Part shown: positions 1 through 12,320 of the stretch, piece after piece | Numbering within the stretch: the first letter of the stretch is position 1 | How the letters are laid out: each line of letters begins with the position of its first letter | Notes under the pieces: model-generated | What the model saw: the letters and a program-made list of their open reading frames with translations, nothing else | What the model was told of the DNA's origin: nothing | Databases searched by the model: none | Made by a program: the position numbers and the translations under genes | Source of the DNA: Formicarius rufipectus | Taxonomy: Eukaryota; Chordata; Aves; Passeriformes; Formicariidae | Length of the DNA stretch: 64,000 nucleotides | Direction: 5' to 3' | Assembly (NCBI GenBank): GCA_013399695.1 | Contig: VXAU01001777.1 | Location: 1 to 64,000 of the forward strand

Positions 1-44
1 TCTCCCCCACGACAAAGGGGTGTTCATGGAGAAGAACCAATATG

Positions 45-63
45 ATAATAAATAAATAAATAA
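45..63. repeat. (AATA)n microsatellite
   Basis: About four to five copies of the AATA unit in a row, visible directly. A short simple repeat of no known function. Confidence 0.8.
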
Positions 64-1885
64 CATAAACCTAGCAAGCTTAAACTTAAAACATAACAAA
101 CTTATTAAAAATTGTAGTCAGGTTCAACAAATAGATTCGACAGTATTAGCTAGTCAGTATCTAGTTAACTCTCTTCTTGATTGCTTTGTGTTGATTTCTG
201 CTGCCAATAATTACATACATTTCTGGATCACTTTCTTCTGTACCCATGTGTCCACTCAGCCTGCTGAATCACTTCAGCCAGTGAAATCATAGATTCTTAT
301 AATTTAATATCACCAGTTTTTAATGCGTTTAGGTTTTGCATATGTCTTTCAAGAAGTGGAATTAGATAAACCAATTTTAATTAAGATCTTTTGTCTGGAT
401 ATTGAATAGTCATTCTGGCATTATTTTACTGAGATACTTAAGACATCTAAGTTGCACAATTAAGTTCATTGCCAAAGAATCAAAATTGTAGAAGTTTAAT
501 TAATTATATTTCTGTAAATGAGGCAGCTTTCATTTTTGTACAGCTTGGCCATCCAAATTTGAAAGCACTGACCAAATTTTTAACCATACCAACAGTGGTT
601 TGAGGCTTCTTAGGAAAATCAATGTTAACAAAAAAATTATCTTTTAATATACTTAGGATTTTTTTTCCTGAGTAAGAGCATCCCATGTGCCTTTGTTCTC
701 TCTAGGGGTAATACAGATAACTAAGTGGCCTGAGACATTGTTTCAGCTCAGGGTCTCCACACTGCTTCTAAAAGCAGTCCTAGGCATTGTTTTGGCCTCT
801 CCAGTTAGTTCTGCCTCGGATGCAGCTGCAGTGGAGGGTCTTGAGCAATGGGATCATAAATAGAGCAGTTTCTGTCCATCCTGAATTCAGCATGATGGAT
901 AAAACCTGTGTTTTGAATTCATCTGGTGCCTGTTCTAAGTGAGGATCCAGAAAGGAGGCCATCCTCTCCCTAAGTATTCAGAGGGGCATGATCCACTGAG
1001 TGCTTCAGAAGATCCCAGAAAGGTAATAGCCAGTGAAGCTCCTCACAGAGTGTGGCTGAAGCTACCACATGCTACTAATTAAGTCTGGGCTGCAGGTCTA
1101 TCTCGTCTTCTGCATTTTTACTGATTGTTTTCACCTTAGGAGCCCATCCAGAAGCTGCAGTGTCAGGATGACTCCCTTCTCAACATTCATGCAAAGCTGT
1201 TCACCAGCAACTTTCTTACTTATTCTCATTTGCACAAGCTGTCCTCAGTTGAGCATCAGATTAAGAGATTTTTGCCTGCTTCTTCCTTGCCAGGGCTGGT
1301 TTTTTCCTCAGCCTGAGAAAGTGCTGGTTGTGAGCCTGCTTAGCTGAGGTGGTGAGTGGCTCCTTTTTGTGATACCAGGGGCTTGGGAGAAACAGCCATA
1401 TTAATTCAGGAGAGTCTCTGCCTTTTCACAGTCTTCTCTTCCTATGGCAAGTTTATACCTGCCAGTTGTAATCTCGGTTAGTGCCCAATCAAGTTCTGTT
1501 TCTAAACTTTTGATGGAACAGCTCTCTCTGGAGGTGGAAATCTCTGCCTCAAGAGATGGGAAATTTTTACAGTTTGTATTTACTGCTGGCTTTTTTTTCT
1601 GGTTGTAATTGTTAAATAGTTGGCTCTCTGAAATTGAACGTATTCTGGAAAGGCTTGATCTTTACAAGGTACAGAAATACTCAGAAGGAACCCCAGGGAG
1701 TTTGTTGCTGGCACTTTTGAGCTGAGATCCATACTGTTTTCTTAATTCTGCTTGTAGCTGCTATTGATTCCTATGAGTTGTGATGGCGGTTAGACGCATT
1801 CAAATATTTTTGCTAATATTTCAGGTTTCAGTATAGTTTAGGGTTTTTTCTCCTTTATTACGTTTTCAAGGAGGATTAGGTATGT

Positions 1886-1906
1886 TAAAATAAAATAAAT
1901 AAATAA
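1886..1906. repeat. (AATA)n microsatellite
   Basis: A run of AAAT/AATA units. A simple repeat, probably of slippage origin. Confidence 0.75.
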
Positions 1907-4900
1907 TTTCAATCCATATGTGCAGAGAGAGGACGGTTCTTCTTCCTTGTTCCATTGCAACCCTCCATATTCCAATGTTTCAAAAGAGACTTGCCCTGAG
2001 CTTAGTTTTGCACCTAGTTTTAGCGGCTACTCTGCTGTGGGATAGGCCTATCATCATTTTGAAGGAGTATTTCATATCCTATTGAGCAGTTTTGGTTTTA
2101 TACAATTATATAGGACACAAATTACAGCATTTGTGAGTGAAAAGGATACACAGACTTAATTTTGAGATGCTGTTTCAGATTAGATGTGGTTGTAGTCAAT
2201 GGGAGCAAGGTAGCCTCTGAAAAGATATATATTGTTCATATTTGTTAGGTATGTGACTATGTTCTTCTGTTCTTGTAATACACAGAAATGTGTTTGTGCT
2301 TAGACTTGCAGTTTAGAGCAAAGACTACCATAACAGGAATGATATGTTGAGATTTAACTGCTCTATGAATTGTAGTACAGTAAAGCAGTAATCCGTCTCT
2401 CCGGTGATGGTTCTAATTTTTTATTCAGCTGTGGCATTCTGTACCATGCTGTTTATCTTGTGCTTTCATTCACTCGTGGATCTGATAGTTGTGAAATTGG
2501 CAGATGGTTTGTGATGCTTTTCTAGGACTGGTTGTATCTATCCCAGTGATTAAAAGGCTTGCTGATTTGCTTACCCAAAAGGATTAATGGCAGGCAGTGA
2601 GGGCTTTGTTTGAAAAATCCATGCCACATAATTCAACAAAGGGTCAAAAAGTAGACTGGAAGTAATCCAGTATTAGAGCTGCATTATGAGCTTTTAAAAA
2701 AAACTTACTGACTCAGCAATTGGACATTTCTTGATGAGGTCTGAACTATCAAAGAAAATGCAGCTTCACACTGTTTTCTCAGTCATTGCACGAGGATAAA
2801 GTTCAAGCTTTTAAGCAGGTCAGTAGCAGAACTGAATGACATGGAAAGCTTTGGAAAGCTGCCCTGCATATTTTGTTTCTGTAAAAAACCAGAAATGTAA
2901 AGTACAGAAGTATGACCTTGACCCATCCTCTCCCTTCTATGTAGTTTAAGCGTTCATAAATTCCTGATATAGTCAAATGCTTAGGCAGACCAGATTGAGC
3001 ACTTTAACCTGCTGCTTAGGCTTCTGTAAGCTATTGTGATGGTTTCCTAGGAAGCTGTAGTTGCAAATTGCAAATTATATTCTACTGTAATAGTAGACTA
3101 TTAAATTTAAAGTTAAATGTCAAGTATGCAGCCCAATGAAGAGCAAACTCCTCTGGGAGTTCAGGAAGTTGATCCCTATTCTCAAAACCATTTTTAAGGT
3201 GTTCACAATAGCCCTTGAATGGGAACAGAGCTACTATATCAGCTGTTTTCATGCTCATTCTTCAGCCCTTTGCCTCTTCCATTCTTTGTGTCCCAGCTCT
3301 GAGAGGAGTCAGCTTCCTCTCAGTTCTGCCTCTTATCAAATGAGCAAGGCACTCCTGAGCAGTGTGTTTCAAATGCTCTCAGGCTAGGAACACCTGGGTC
3401 CTGCCTCTGTCAGCAATTGTGCTAACTACTGGTTGCCCCACCAAGGTAGGGTTGGCTTTGTCTGCCAAGTGCGGGCTTCCCTTTTCAGTCAGTGCTGGTT
3501 GCCTTAGTCATTTGTGATTGATTTGTTCTAAACACATCAACTGACTTTATTTTCTTGCGGAATTTAGGTGGGGATAGGTAAACCAGAGTTTAATTTGTAG
3601 ACAGACATGTTTTCACAGACGAAGATGCTTCTCCATATGCATCTTTTGGTTAGGAAATTGAAATGGAGTTGTTCCTTGACTGTGCACTTCTGAAAGTGAA
3701 GATTGGGCATGATCAAGCAGTCCAAATATGCGTGTTCTGGGTTCTTGGTGGACCACGGTGTATGGTGTCATACAGATATAGTGCACCATTCTTCCTGTGA
3801 TTCAGCTGATTCTGGATATTGGTATCCCTTCTTATTTTATTTCTTTTGCATCCATTGTATTTCTTTTGCCTCATTACATTATCCCTATTTCGTCACTTTG
3901 TGCAAGCTCCAGGTATTATTAAATATACACTGAACTAGCTCCACTTACTTTTTGCTTCTTGCTCCCAGCCCTTTCTTGTGACACTTTCTTGAGCATTTTA
4001 AGTCTCACCTGTGGGGTCTTTAGAAACTTCAGCCTGATCAACATGGTGACTGTTGCTGGACAAATGAGAATCACCTTGTAAAGTACTCTTTCTAAGTCTC
4101 TTCAAAATTTGACTTTGAGATTTCAGTTCTGTGGTCTGACCAAGGGTTGGTCTTTTATCTCAGCTAATCCTTTTAGAGTTGCAAACAGTTTTTCAGTCTT
4201 AGGTAAGCCACAAACATTTTTCAAGTTTTACTTTATCTTCTGTCCTCAATCTTAAGGCATAGACGTTTTAAAACAAATGTTGATCTTACATGAAGTATGA
4301 CTCTCCCCAGCTATATACAATGCACTTGCACAGTTAGCTACCTCTGTGTGACTGCCAGACAAAGTACACCAAGAACACCAGAATCAGTTACTGTCAGACT
4401 ATTCTCTGCATGTTTTCTTTTCACTAGCACTTGTTATTTAAATGGTGTAGAATGTGATTTAGATCTCTTTTAGTTGTCTTTCATATACCCAGAGTTTCCA
4501 TCTTTGCTGCTCAGACTGTTTTCTGTAATTTCATTTACTTCCTGACGCTAGATGCTGTTCAGATATCACTTTGGACAACAGTGCTTGAGAGACACACCCT
4601 TGTTTATGGATGCATTTTCAGTCACTTCTGATTAATGAAGCATGTGCTTCATCACAAGATATTCCTGGGTCTTCCAAAGAATGAGCAGAAATATGTAAAG
4701 CTTCAGTTCTGCTGTCACACATTATTTGTTACTATATCAGCCAGTTTACTCATCTGGAGTGCTGTCTACAGAATCTGTGGCCTAGTTATAAAGTTTGTCT
4801 TATAGAATGTGCCCAAATAACCTTAAGGCCCTACCTGTAAAGGAGATAAAAATAATTAGGATTCTACAGTCTTTTGCATTATTCGCTCTGCTAGATTTAA

Positions 4901-4991
4901 ATCCAGGGATTTTAAATATGCTTATTTTCCATATTGTCCCAGTATACCCTGGAGATGCTCTATCTAAGCTGTTTTTAATTAGATTGGTGTT

Positions 4992-5006
4992 AGAGAGAGA
5001 GAGAGA
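4992..5006. repeat. (GA)n microsatellite
   Basis: About seven GA dinucleotide units in succession. Short and uninterrupted. Confidence 0.8.
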
Positions 5007-8000
5007 CTGCCTTTATCCTAGTCGAGCAACTAGATGTGTTGAATACTTTTAATGGCAATCTCTCACTATTCTAAATGTATGTGTGATCATTTATTAAATT
5101 TTTTTCCAAGTTATAAAAAGACAGCCAAAACCAGCATCAATTAATAGAGCTGTGAAACTCATGTGATTCTGATCTCACAGGCAGTAGATGGAAATAAACT
5201 AGTGAATAAACACTTGAAAAATGAATGTACTTAAGATGCCTGTTCACCTAAAACTGAGGATGGCTTCCACAATCAAATCATTTTCCTTTCATTCCTTCAT
5301 ATGTGGACAGGGTACTTTTCTGTACACATTTTCTTTAGATAATTTTTTTCCAGAGCTTTTTTTATTACTAGGAAGGACTAATATAATGAAGAAAAATGTC
5401 CTGCACTTGTGTAGTTTTTGTTGCCATGAAGAAGAGTGAACATGTAAGAGTTAAAGGCATGTAAGGGGTACACATTAATTTCTATTCATTTCAGTATATG
5501 GAGGAGGTTCTCAAGCAATCCAATTTTAGCTTTGGCTCCACAGCTACCTAAAATATTTCAGTGTTTTATTAACCTTCTACATAAGTTATTTGTCCAGCCC
5601 AAATAGTTTGTTATATCACTATTTTCCTGTGTCCAACAATACTTGATGAAGCTGAGCATGTGTGAACTCCTGTGATTAAGCATATGTGCATTTCCCAGCG
5701 CTTTAGAGTAGTTTTGAAGAAAAGGACATTAGAATGTTGAACTGTATTGTGGAAGAGACTTGTAGAGAAGAAGATTGCTGTAAGAATTTGTCATGTGCCA
5801 TTTAATAAATACATCTTGTGCTGCAATGATCAGAAATGCAGTGTAAATGTGGTACTACATTTGCTACCATAGGTAGTGCATTTGCTATCTAAAGCCACTG
5901 TTACCACAGATGGTTTCATCTTGCTGTATGACCAGTTTCTCTCAGTGCTTTTCTATCAATATAGTACCATATAAAGACACATCTCACACTAAAGACAAAT
6001 GCTAGGTCTTTCCAATGAGAACATTCATACAATTCCATTGTCCCTTAGGTAAAGGAATAGTTAATTTTGTAACTTTGGAGTTGAATAAAGTTTTGATCAG
6101 TCCACTGATATATTTTTTTTTAATTATTTTTTTTTCATAGTTACAAAAGTATCATCACATGTGGCCTACAGAGTCCACTGCTTTCTATTTAAAAACTGGG
6201 CATAAAATTGGTTAGGACAAAAATGAGCTCATTCTACTTTACAAATTCTCAAGTTAATATAGGATGCTACAATTAAGACATAATTGTCAAGCTTTTTCTT
6301 TAAAGGAAAAATGTTTTTATTTAGCTTTCTGGTTTGATTGCTAGGTGTTCACCTAATAAAGACCTGTAGAATCTAAATTGAATTCTAATGCAGCTTGTCC
6401 CTAATTTTAATCACGTACTGTAGTTTTTATCCATCTGAAAAATGCCCCTTTTGAAAGTCTGATCTTCCTAGTAACTCTAAGAATTACTTTGCTTTTAGAC
6501 TATAGAGTGTAACTATCAAATTCAATTCTTTGGACCTCATTTCATTGTGCTGCTTCTATTGTACAAAGGACTCAACATTTTACTGTTCTGTGCTGAATAA
6601 ATACTCTCCCTATTATAAACTTGAATCTATTATCTGGTGTGTAAATACTGTACTCTTAGGACAGAATGGTTGGCACAGTTGGTTGAGTTGGATGACAGAA
6701 AAACTGGAGCCATTGACTTGTGGGGACCTTGAAAGAAGAAGCAGGTAAAGAGTCTGGAGATTACCCACGCATTTTTCTCCAGGATTAGCACAATAAAAGC
6801 CTTATTGAAACTAGACCTTTTTCAAAATCAGACTGCAAGTAAAAAATGAAGTAGCAACCATTATGACATAAATTCATAGAGAACAATTATAGGGATGAAT
6901 TAAAACTTTATGGTTTCATTCATAACCTAGTCTCCTGAATGTATTTTTATATCTTTAAGATGTTTCAAGTAAAAGAATGAAAAATGTGTGCTCACATAAA
7001 CATGTGTACATAAAGCTGGCAATTTTGTATTAGTTTATACTTCAAAAATCATTATAAATAATAATATTTATATATTGTGTTTTCCACAGTTTCAGTAAGT
7101 ACTGTTCAGCGCAAGTTTAAGCGTACCTGATAAGAAGAAGAAACCTGTAAGCTAAAGTGAAGTTATCTTTGCCTAGTATATTTTTTTAACAAAAGGTAAA
7201 CAAACACATGAATATTGAAAACACATCCAAAAAGTTAACAAAAAATTGATAGGTAGAACTGTCAGAAGCAAAAAAATATCCTACGTGTATTATTAGTAAA
7301 AGTTATCCCATTGTATCACTCATAGATTTCAAAGAAAAAGAATATAGAAGGGAATGCAAGAGGCAAAAGAACAGTTCCCAGTCCAAAGAATAAAAACAGA
7401 TGGGGATTATAAAAATTAAAAATCATATACAGAAATTAATTTGGACCAAAAAACCTCCTGGCTTTTTAAACTGTATGTCTACTTACTTTTTTTCCTGACT
7501 GTAATTAGGTCCCAAATATGTGGTCTTTTGTTGTGTTTTTACATTTATTTTCCTTACATAAAGAATGAATTAGTCTTGATACCTGCTTTGTTTGAGAGTA
7601 ATTTGAACATGTGGTTCAGCACACAGATGGATTTTTCCATTTGTGTGGTATTCCTTTCCCAGAGGAAACTTTAGCTGTGTCTTGCTGAATTGCTAGTGTT
7701 TTGGCCAATCTGGCTTTGAACCATGGTTTGGTATCTCTCTTTGTAGCTGTGTAATGTCATAATGAAAGAGAGAGGAGTTGTTTCTTAGCACTGACTTAAT
7801 GCACTGTGCTTGTTGAATGACATGATAGCTTAATGTGATGGCAGTAATGAAGCTGGTCTGTGATGACTTCATCATGATGATGATATTCACTTGAGATAGA
7901 ATCAACCTTTGGCTACAAAAGAATACCGGCCAGATATTTTGGGATTTTTTATATCTTCAAAAATCTTTTAAACTATCTTCAGCGTCCTTCTGCAGTGAAG

Positions 8001-8046
8001 GACTTTCTGCCTAACCTAATTTTTTTATGGCTGTCTATATAACATT

Positions 8047-8120
8047 AAAAAAACAAACAAACAAAACAAAACCAAACAAACAAACCCCTCCCCCCAAACA
8101 AACAAACAAACAAACAAAAA
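8047..8120. repeat. (CAAA)n simple repeat
   Basis: Two blocks of CAAA/CAAAA units are separated by a short C-rich interruption (around 8086-8096). This is one of about eleven A/C or T/G tracts in the window. It may be a degenerated poly-A tail or independent simple-repeat expansion. No attached retroposon body is recognisable on either side. Confidence 0.85.
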
Positions 8121-9280
8121 CTTCCAAGACAAACTCTGCCTCTGAGTTAATTCTCCAGATTATATAGTCAAAAACTGGTAATCTACACTAAATTTGGAAA
8201 CAAGGTATTTTGAGTGTATTAAAAAAAATGTTTTTTCAATAACCAATTCAATAACCACATTAAAAGCTAGAATATCCTTCCATTTACCAGTAAGAGGTTT
8301 TGAGAAAACTTTCAAATGGGGACTGGAGTTTAGTATAAGAAAACAAGAAATACAAACCATCTCAGATTTTGCTTGCTTGTTTTCCCAAATTAAATTCTGA
8401 TTACATGTTTGATTAACTCTGCTTTGGGAAAAGCTAGCTGTATATTTTTCCACTGTAGATTGATATGAAACAAAAGATTTGTATTGCAGATAAAGACCAT
8501 AGAACTGGTACAACATAATAACAGGTGCATCAACTTAAGCTGAAGACAGTATGAATCTCTGTGTCTTATGGAAAGGATGTATTTTTGTCATGTTTCTAGA
8601 ATTTTAGTGTGTCTCTCCCTTGCAGGTAAATCTTAGGTTTTGATGATTTCTGAGATTGAATTCAGTTGAGCTGAAGCCTTTATTGCATTGAATCACAATG
8701 AGAGTCAAGGACCAATGGACATGAATAAGAATTAAAGAGATGCAAGAAAATAGCCCTAATAAAAAAGCGCAGCACTTGGATACCACAGTTAGATTGAGTC
8801 CTGAATTGTCTTTGATGGGTTTCTCAATCTTGTCAGTAATGATGGTCTCCCATGGTGCCAGCAAACTGCGAGCAATTTTCTGCAGTAGCTGCTGTGACCA
8901 GATTGTATTAAGATGAAATGTTGTCATGAGACATATACAAAAGCTTCTCCTTGCTTGTGTCTGATGCAAGGAAGAAAACCATTTTTCTCTGCTTGTTGAA
9001 TCAAGGCTGGAAGAAAATATGTTTGTGTTTCAGTCACATGCCATTTATTGTATCTTTATTAGAGACAAACTTGTAACTGGAATAAAAAGAGATTTTACAA
9101 ACCATTTTCAATATATTAAGTATCATTGGTTCTTTTATGTGGATGTGTTATCAACAACAATGTTTTTTAGAGTAACCTAGTATGAATGTTTGTAGCTAGC
9201 ACTGCATTATGCCTATTGCATGTTTTCTGTACATAATTTGAATTTTTATTTCTTAGAAGTAAGCCAGAGTAGCAGTGGTT
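8121..9280. other. Non-coding, no gene seen
   Basis: Two minus-strand open frames of about 120 codons lie at 8160-8516 and 8604-8969. Neither shows a recognisable domain, a good start context or family similarity. I treat them as chance open frames. Confidence 0.5.
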
Positions 9281-9345
9281 GAATAGAATAGAATATTTCA
9301 GTTGGATGGGAACTCAAGTGGTTGTCTAGTTCAACTACCTGAGAA
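9281..9345 (-). mobile_element. CR1 LINE 3'-end fragment
   Basis: The stretch begins with tandem GAATA units and continues with a CAGTTGGAnGGGAnCT-like core and a TCTAGTTCAACTnCCTGA-like core. Read on the minus strand this is the typical 3' end of an avian CR1 LINE, which ends in short tandem octamer-like repeats rather than poly-A. The body beyond about 9345 is not recognisable. The copy is therefore either very short, as expected for 5'-truncated CR1, or badly diverged. Confidence 0.7.
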
Positions 9346-9954
9346 ATTCAGTTGGTGTTGAGATGGGAGAACAGAATTGTTGATCTGCGTTTGTCAAGGA
9401 GCACTGACATAGGAGACAGGTATCTACATCAGAGATACTCAGTTCTGTTAAATCCATTGCAGTCTTTCATTTGAGGCCCTTAAGATGATGAAAGTTCATG
9501 ACTAAACAAATTCAGGTGTTTTAAATTATGATAAATATGAACCTAATTAAGCCAAAGTCTGGAAACAACAGGAAGTCATCATATCCAATGAAATTTAAGC
9601 AGGGATTCTTGGGAAGGATTTTGGTTAGCATATGTGTTCTTGTAGTTACTTTTGCCAGTAGTAAAAGATATATACTAACAGGTATATAACAGTTTCTGGT
9701 CATAAAAATTCAGGAAATTTCTATCTTTGCACAATTATGAGGAATAGTATTTTCAGTTTTGAGTGGATAAAGTATATAAGCAGTCAGGTGCAAGTGAGAA
9801 AAAGTAAAGCAACAAGTCTAAATCCTTTAGACATACCATTAGCTGAAAAGCACTCATTTTGTTCTCTTTTTAGAAAGTGTTGGAAGGTATTTATTCATCA
9901 TTATTGTGTAAATAACAGCAGCCTGTAATCCATCATGTAGACCACTCTGGTACC
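9346..9954. other. Non-coding, no gene seen
   Basis: AT-rich sequence between two CR1 fragments. Part of it may be decayed CR1 that can no longer be recognised by eye. Confidence 0.45.
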
Positions 9955-10325
9955 TGAGAATTAGAAGGTAGCAAAAGTGATACCAGTTTTCAAAAAGACT
10001 TTCTGGGAAGTCAGAGTTAATACAGGCCTGTAATCTATAATCTGTTAGTCTGTAGCAAACACATTTTTCAGGGAAATCTATCATAAAAATAGAATTAATG
10101 GACTCATAAATAAATGTGATGGGACACATTATTTTTTTTAATTGAATTCTTGCTTACAAAGCCACTGAATTCTTCAAAGTTGTCAGCAAGGACATGGATA
10201 AAGAAGATTGTTAGAGTTTCCATATGGCTTTCAAAATGATGACTTTCTCCAATCTGGCCTAAATTCTTATTGTGTTAAAGCTAAGGAGCTAAAATTGCCC
10301 TAAAAGTAATTTCAAGGACAGGCTT
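9955..10325 (+). mobile_element. Ancient CR1 LINE ORF2 (reverse transcriptase) fragment
   Basis: The plus strand resembles the CR1-family ORF2 region that encodes the N-terminal part of the reverse transcriptase. Recognisable pieces in the correct order are a GAAGGTAGCAAAAGTGATACC-like segment near 9963, a TACAGGCCTGTAA segment at 10021 (the NYRPV motif region, frameshifted by a lost T), and AAAGCCACTGAATTCTT plus a GTCAGCAAGnACATGGATAAAG-like stretch at 10158-10204. The frame is broken by stops and indels, so this is a dead fossil. It has no CR1 3' tail, so it is an internal piece of an old copy. Similarity was judged by eye against the general amniote CR1 consensus. Confidence 0.7.
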
Positions 10326-11509
10326 CTCTCTGATGGTCCCAAAACATGGCCTGTACCGGTACTAGCAGATGAAAACAAATAATAAACTCTGACTGGCACA
10401 AAGATCGGCTGAACTATGCTTCTGTCAGCACCTTTCACAAGCAGCCATGTAGTAATACTGACAAATATGTGATGTGTTGCTTCATGATACTATTTTCAGT
10501 TTTGTGGAGATACAAAGGACAAATCCCACAGGTACTGTGCTGTCCTGCCTGAGAAAGAAGCCTAAAACCTCTGAGGTTGAATCACTCACAGATGATGGGG
10601 ACAGCTGAACAAACAGGATGCTTCTGAAGTGATGAAAGGAAGAAATTGCATTTCTGAACTCCTGGACCCAAAAGCCAAGACAGGATAAAGTGAAACAGAG
10701 GAGTTCAAAATATGAGAAATACACCAGTCAAAGTGATTGAGATTGATGGATACGCGGGAGCAAAGTGCAATAATAGCTCCCTTCTAGAGAATCCCTGAAG
10801 CTGCCTGACTTAACACGATCTCAGTTTCTGATTCATAGGCTCCAGTGAGGTAACTTTTCAGATGTCTGCCAAAAGGAGTACTTCCAAACATAGTTTGTGT
10901 ATTTGAATAAGTACAGTGGGAAAAAATTCTTCCAAAGCACTTGTGTGGTGTTTTCCTTCTGATCATGCAAGATATGACAGCTTTACAAGTGCAAACCCAG
11001 AAGAGGAAAAAATCAGTGCCTTTCCTTCCTTTTATTATGTTATTTTCTATTAATTCAATGGAAATAAGTAACTGATCTTTTCATATCAATATCACAGCCC
11101 ATGTCTATTCTCTGGTAGGTCTTAAAATAAGTGCTTGTTGTGTGATATTGCTTATTATTATCTTCTAAGATCGTTTTGAGCCCTTCAGTATTTTAAGTTG
11201 CAACTTAGGCCGTAAATATATACTCCAGTAATCAATTTGAGATAAGTATTTGGAGAGAGCTGAACATACTTCATTGTTAATATAACCTTTATCCTGCAGG
11301 TGTACTGCACATGAAAAACATAGTATATAGCAGGTGGAAATGCTAAAGATCTCTGGCACTTAATGTAACTTACGGATGTTCATCCCGAGAAAACGTGGTT
11401 AACTACTGTTAAATATGATTTCTTTTTATGTTGCCTTTATTGATTATTTGCTTAATTAGGAGGCTTAGATTGGTTAATGTTCATTCTGGCATTTGTTGTG
11501 GTTAGTCTT
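10326..11509. other. Non-coding, no gene seen
   Basis: No recognisable exon or repeat. The first part may hold further decayed CR1 downstream of the fragment at 9955-10325. Confidence 0.45.
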
Positions 11510-12320
11510 TGTATCTCTGGTTGAAAACACTCATTTACTTCTCTCCACTTACTCCATCTCTGATTTAACTTCTGATATTTCTTGAGGCCCACCCAAATTC
11601 TTTATCCCAATCTTGTGTACCTTTGGCATCTCTCTTGAGTAGGTAGTCTACCTTTGGAAGTGCCAAAATCCCATTCAATACCAATTGCTTGAATTTTCTT
11701 CCTCAAACTCGCCCATATGTTCCATACAATTTTTCTATCAATGGCCTTTTCTTTTTATTAACCATTTAACTCAAAAGCTCCTTTAAAAACAAACAAACAA
11801 CTTCTACTATGGATTTATTTGATTCCTCTTCAAACTATAATTCTGTTTTCTTATTGCTTGAGGACTCCTGATATTTCTACTCAGTCATTCTTCATACCAT
11901 CCCCTAAACTTTCCATTTCAAAATATGGCTTCTAAGATGTGTACCTTTATTTTCTCCTTGCAAGTTCCAATATCTTTCTTCTTTCCATATCTCATGGCTA
12001 CTCATGTATACAGCTCTTTTTGCCTTTCATATGCATATTGAACTCTCAAAATCCCTTCTGTTCTAAAAATGACCCACTTGCTTCACTTCCCTGAAACCCT
12101 CTGCCTCATCTCACCCGGTTTCTTTTTTTTTGAATTCTTGTATTCTTCTCCACAGTTGAGAGGGCACTTGTATTTTCTCCTTTGAAAGACCTTCTCTCTT
12201 TTAAGACTCACTCTGGTAGCTCTTTTTTTACATCTCACTCTCTTTTTGGGTTTTCTTCTCAGTCATATAAAATATAAGCTGTGGAAAATGACTTTTTGTT
12301 TTTTAACAGCAGTGCTATAA
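11510..12320. other. Pyrimidine-rich, strand-asymmetric block
   Basis: Over roughly 800 bases the plus strand is dominated by T and C, with many short CTTCT, TCTCC and TTTCC runs and few G. The minus strand is correspondingly purine-rich. The neighbouring sequence lacks this skew. The block carries a short CAAA run (11787-11800) and no open frame of note. It could be an old mobile element inserted in one orientation or a transcription-related composition bias. I do not recognise a family. Confidence 0.5.

Larger units (their letters stand above)
1..8046. other. Non-coding unique sequence, no gene seen
   Basis: AT-rich sequence with stop codons frequent in all frames. The open frames present (up to about 92 codons) have no recognisable domain and no consistent splice-site context. 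Only small microsatellites are visible, listed separately. I recognise no repeat family here. It is probably intronic or intergenic. Confidence 0.6.

Noticed and set aside
8160..8969. Two minus-strand frames of about 120 codons as a viral or mobile-element gene
   Set aside because: No retroviral, hepadnaviral, bornaviral or LINE motif could be seen in either.
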